Source of the DNA: Bryopsis sp. KO-2023
Taxonomy: Eukaryota; Chlorophyta; Ulvophyceae; Bryopsidales; Bryopsidaceae
NCBI GenBank assembly: GCA_030272585.1
Contig: BSYQ01000007.1
Location: 314,001 to 378,000, forward strand
DNA length: 64,000 bases
Direction: 5' to 3'
Shown: piece after piece, positions 61,209 to 64,000 of the stretch
How positions within the stretch are numbered: the first letter of the stretch is position 1
Layout of the letters: every line of letters starts with the position of its first letter
Program-made: the position numbers and the translations under genes
Notes under the pieces: model-generated
What the model saw: the letters and a program-made list of their open reading frames with translations, nothing else
Database searches by the model: none
What the model was told of the DNA's origin: nothing

Positions 61209-62975
61209 ATGGGGGACGCCAGTGACGAGGGTCCCTGGGAACGGCTGCGAGCTTTAGCGGGGAGAGCACTATCGCCCGTCGCTCCTGGAGAGAAGGTACT
61301 TGTCGAATATGCACGACTCTGACGTTTCTGGACTCCAGGGGACCTGCAGCAAATCCTCCTGTGAGTTCTGTGGGAAGTCTGGATCTTCTCTCATTGTATT
61401 GGATGAATTAATGCCAGGCTCTCTCTAGAATTTCTAACAGCCATTGAGAAAGGAAATCTTGCTTCATGGATGGAACAATGGAAAGAATGTGGGTTTTTGT
61501 AGCGACACTCACTGAAAGGGTTTAATTATCTTAATTTCCAGGTTAATTGTGGCATACAATATCTTTTGTTCGAATTTCTGGTCTGTTTTGTTTAATCGAT
61601 TTTTCTGAGGTCAAGATAGCATGCATGTGGCAGCCATGTGACTAAAGCTCAAATCTTGGGGGTTTTGAGTCACCTGGTGAAAATATCCCAATGAAGCCTT
61701 GCAGAACAAATGTAAGCTGTGATTTGACCACAGATCGACCCAGCCCCAGAAGAACTCAAGCAATGGGGAGTGAATTCCACGATGGTGATGGCCTCAGGGT
61801 TGGTTTTGGGAGGGATGCGGCAATGGTGGATCGAGCGAAAAATGGCAGACATTCCTCCCCCGTCGAATCTGGCCACCAAGGCTCACATAGCCCAATTCAA
61901 AGCCGACATGGCCACTCGTAGACTTGTGAGGCTCTTGAATGCAACGGTCAGGGGCGGCCTGTGGTGCGGCGCTTTGGGAGGCTTATTTTATGCTGTCCAA
62001 GGATTATCCAAACATGCTCGGCAAGAGGACGATGCCTACAATACAGTGTTCGGAGCCTGGGCTTCTGGAGGAGTGATGGGGATTTTGTGTGAGTTATCTA
62101 AGATACCCCACCGGAATTCTAGGTTTGCCCAGACAATCGAGAGCAGTCGGCCTTTCCCCCTTAAGTAAAAATATATTTTGATACAATAAAATATTAAGAA
62201 AACATTGTATTTAACCAAATGAATGAATGAATATGACTAGTGTGAAAGATGGAAGCCCAATCAGTCTGGTTGTTATTCGACAACATCAGAAAACCTCTCC
62301 TCTGGTTTAGAATATAATGGAGAAGAATTTTTTTTTGGTGTAGAATAGATCAACAGGCAACTGTGGGAAAAGTGGAAGAATTTTATTTTGCCCTATGTAA
62401 AGCACCCTGATGCCCCCTCCCACTCTCTGAAACAAATGTTCAGAATGACTAATCAAGCGTGCATTTCTGTTTCAGTGGGGTCAGGCGGACCAACTCAGAG
62501 ATTGGGCAGTATGGCTCTAGGAGCAGGTGTTGCTGGGTTGATTGGATTTCCAATGGGCCTAGCACAGCAGTACATCGTGTCAATGACAGTGGATGAAGAA
62601 CAAGGTGATCCTTTGCAGCAAAAAGAGAAAACACCGGAAATCGCACAGCCCCAACCATCATACCCCACAAAGGACTACGATTTGGTAGGGGCAGCTGTGA
62701 ACGAATTGGAGTCCAAACTAGCGAAAGGAAAACGAGATCCTGGTCAGTGATTGTTGATGCTACGGATGAGAGGTGATTTTTGTTTTTAGAGAAGGGTAGG
62801 TTTTGTGCTGTGGTTTCTTTCTGTTTGTTTTTTGATTTTAGGGGACCTGTTGGAATCGTTGTGGAGTTTTCTTGCATCTGGGAAGGATTTAATGCAATCG
62901 CTGCTCGAATGGTATTGTTTTCATTGCACATTTTTTGAATGGCTTTTTGTGGATCAACCGATTCTGAGAATATAA
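61209..62975 (+). CDS. Tim17/22/23-family protein, TIMMDC1-like
   Basis: Exon 61209-61295 (MGDASDEGPWERLRALAG...), exon 61734-62088 (VMASGLVLGGMRQWWIERK, ATRRLVRLLNATVRGGLWCG, GGLFYAVQGLS), exon 62476-62742 (GPTQRLGSMALGAGVAGLIG) and exon 62842-62975. The last three join in phase. Four hydrophobic segments with Gly-rich packing and the order of motifs fit TIMMDC1, an inner-membrane assembly factor of respiratory complex I, better than Tim23 itself. One or two small exons between 61296 and 61733 (a candidate reads EFLTAIEKGNLASWMEQW at about 61431-61500) are needed but could not be joined in phase. Confidence 0.65.
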
Positions 62976-63348
62976 TTCTGAATCAAGAAATATATCCCTA
63001 GATGTCTATTCACATTTACATAAACAAACAAACATGATTACATGCAAAGATTACATAGACAATGAAAAAGAAAGCACCACTTCATGCATATAAATGGAAT
63101 AGACCCAGTCATAGATACTGTTGGACTGGGGTTTTTGAACGGGAGCCATGAGGATCAGTTTGAGTGCATGTGAATATTGAAATGGATCAGTGAAATGTAT
63201 AGTCATGGGGAGAATGGTGAAGTCAGAAAGGATAAAGGAGTTGCTGTGAAAGAAAAAGGGCACCTGTTTAAAAGTTTGATTTGCAACTTTAACAATACTT
63301 TATTAGGAATGGTTTCTTTTGCTGAAGGAGGTTGGGAGTTTGAGAATT
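62976..63348. other. Intergenic
   Basis: AT-rich 3' flank of the TIMMDC1-like gene; no gene seen. Confidence 0.5.
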
Positions 63349-63503
63349 GATTGATGCATTTATGTTAAATACATTATCGATTAATAGATCCATGATCGAT
63401 TGATGCATTTATGTTAAATTTATGTTAAATACATGATCGATTAATAGATCCATGATCGATTGATGGACTGAAGAAAACGCGATTGATGGACTGAAGAAAA
63501 CGC
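63349..63503 (+). repeat. Compound tandem repeat
   Basis: Unit 1 (63349-63397) and unit 2 (63398-63457) share GATTGATGCATTTATGTTAA and ATTAATAGATCCATGATC; unit 2 has an internal 11-bp duplication. An exact 23-bp direct repeat follows (63458-63480 and 63481-63503, GATTGATGGACTGAAGAAAA...). Confidence 0.9.
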
Positions 63504-63705
63504 ACGCCGTTCTCGAGTTTGGCTGGGATGAGTCGACATCCTAGCCCGTCGTCACGGGATTGCAGGATCGAAATTGCGCATCCTGCCAGTATCGTCGGGT
63601 GGGAAAGTCTTTCTGGGAACGATCATCTGCATTATTCTTTTTCTGTCCACACACCCATCGCTTTTCCCATCCCATCCTACCCCCAAACTCCCCAAGCTTC
63701 GAAAC

Positions 63706-64000
63706 ATGGCGACTGCCTTCGCCCTGACCTATCCATGGCTGCGAGTGCGAAGGATTACTCCCAAGAGACGACTGCCCCCCCTCGACGACGCGCGTCGATA
63801 TTGCTTGGGAGCCGGGAGGTGGAGGTCCTGGTATAGAGGTTTTGGCGTGAGGCGAGGGGATGTCTGCAGGGGTAGACCTTCACGCACGACGCACGCTCGG
63901 ACTGCCCCAGACGATCAAGCGCCAGGCTGTCGGGGAATGCGAAACAGCGGGAATAGTTGCTATCAGAATTCCATCCTGCAGTGCTTGAACTCGGTGCCCG
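63706..64000 (+). CDS. Ubiquitin-specific protease (USP, peptidase C19), N-terminal part cut by the window edge
   Basis: The frame from ATG 63706 is open to the last base. Near the end it reads GMRNSGNSCYQNSILQCLNS, the USP Cys box (consensus GLxNxGNTCYxNSxLQCL) with the catalytic Cys. The His box lies beyond the edge. The 75 residues before it are Arg-rich. An alternative start in another frame (ATGGCTGCGAGTGCG, 63736) followed by an intron to the AG at about 63914 would give a different N-terminus; the Cys box is the same either way. Confidence 0.85.
   Translation, partial: MATAFALTYPWLRVRRITPKRRLPPLDDARRYCLGAGRWRSWYRGFGVRRGDVCRGRPSRTTHARTAPDDQAPGCRGMRNSGNSCYQNSILQCLNSVP

Overview
This window is nuclear DNA from a eukaryote. 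Genes are split by short GT-AG introns (about 50-450 bp, often with long T tracts), there are no operons or ribosome binding sites, and many proteins are eukaryote-specific: cytosolic poly(A)-binding protein, Miro, a GRIP golgin, 40S ribosomal protein S5, NME7, an INSIG-like protein and a USP deubiquitinase. I cannot fix the lineage. A plant/alga-style fusion of OHCU decarboxylase and 5-hydroxyisourate hydrolase, together with NME7 (usually seen in ciliated or flagellated lineages) and INSIG, suggests a protist, alga or early-branching holozoan. No plastid or photosynthesis gene is visible.

Layout. 1-5.1 kb is a nest of LTR retroelements: a minus-strand gag-like ORF running off the left edge, two LTR/leader copies with matching primer-binding sites, a repeated TATA-bearing block, and a decayed plus-strand element with a retropepsin motif. 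5.25-5.71 kb is a small hAT-like MITE. 6.5-12.9 kb holds a head-to-head pair of secreted trypsin-like proteins, one with an intact triad and one a pseudoprotease, both carrying an unrecognised C-terminal helical repeat. Next come RPS5 (13.3-14.0), the ureide fusion enzyme (15.7-16.7), a 3.6-kb homopolymer-rich gene desert, a Ser/Lys-rich protein (20.3-22.1), a mitochondrial RsfS/MALSU1 homologue (23.7-25.4), a GRIP golgin (25.8-31.6), a short-LTR gag relic (34.4-35.0), NME7 (35.3-38.1), a membrane-anchored ubiquitin-like protein (39.2-40.7), an INSIG-like protein (41.3-42.3) and Miro (42.8-46.8). 48.8-55.0 kb is a two-ORF non-LTR retrotransposon with a restriction-like endonuclease, split by a 1.26-kb hAT-like foldback element with a long palindrome. 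After it come PABP (56.2-59.6), a TIMMDC1-like gene (61.2-63.0), a tandem repeat, and the 5' end of a USP deubiquitinase cut by the right edge.

The host genes are mostly unrelated housekeeping neighbours, though several concern mitochondria (Miro, MALSU1, TIMMDC1-like). The most unusual content is the protease/pseudoprotease pair with its repeat domain and the two MITEs, which share TIR-type ends, 8-bp target duplications, CCGGT/ACGGT-rich bodies and tRNA-like B-box segments. Exon boundaries were placed by eye from splice consensus, reading phase and family conservation; terminal exons are the least certain.
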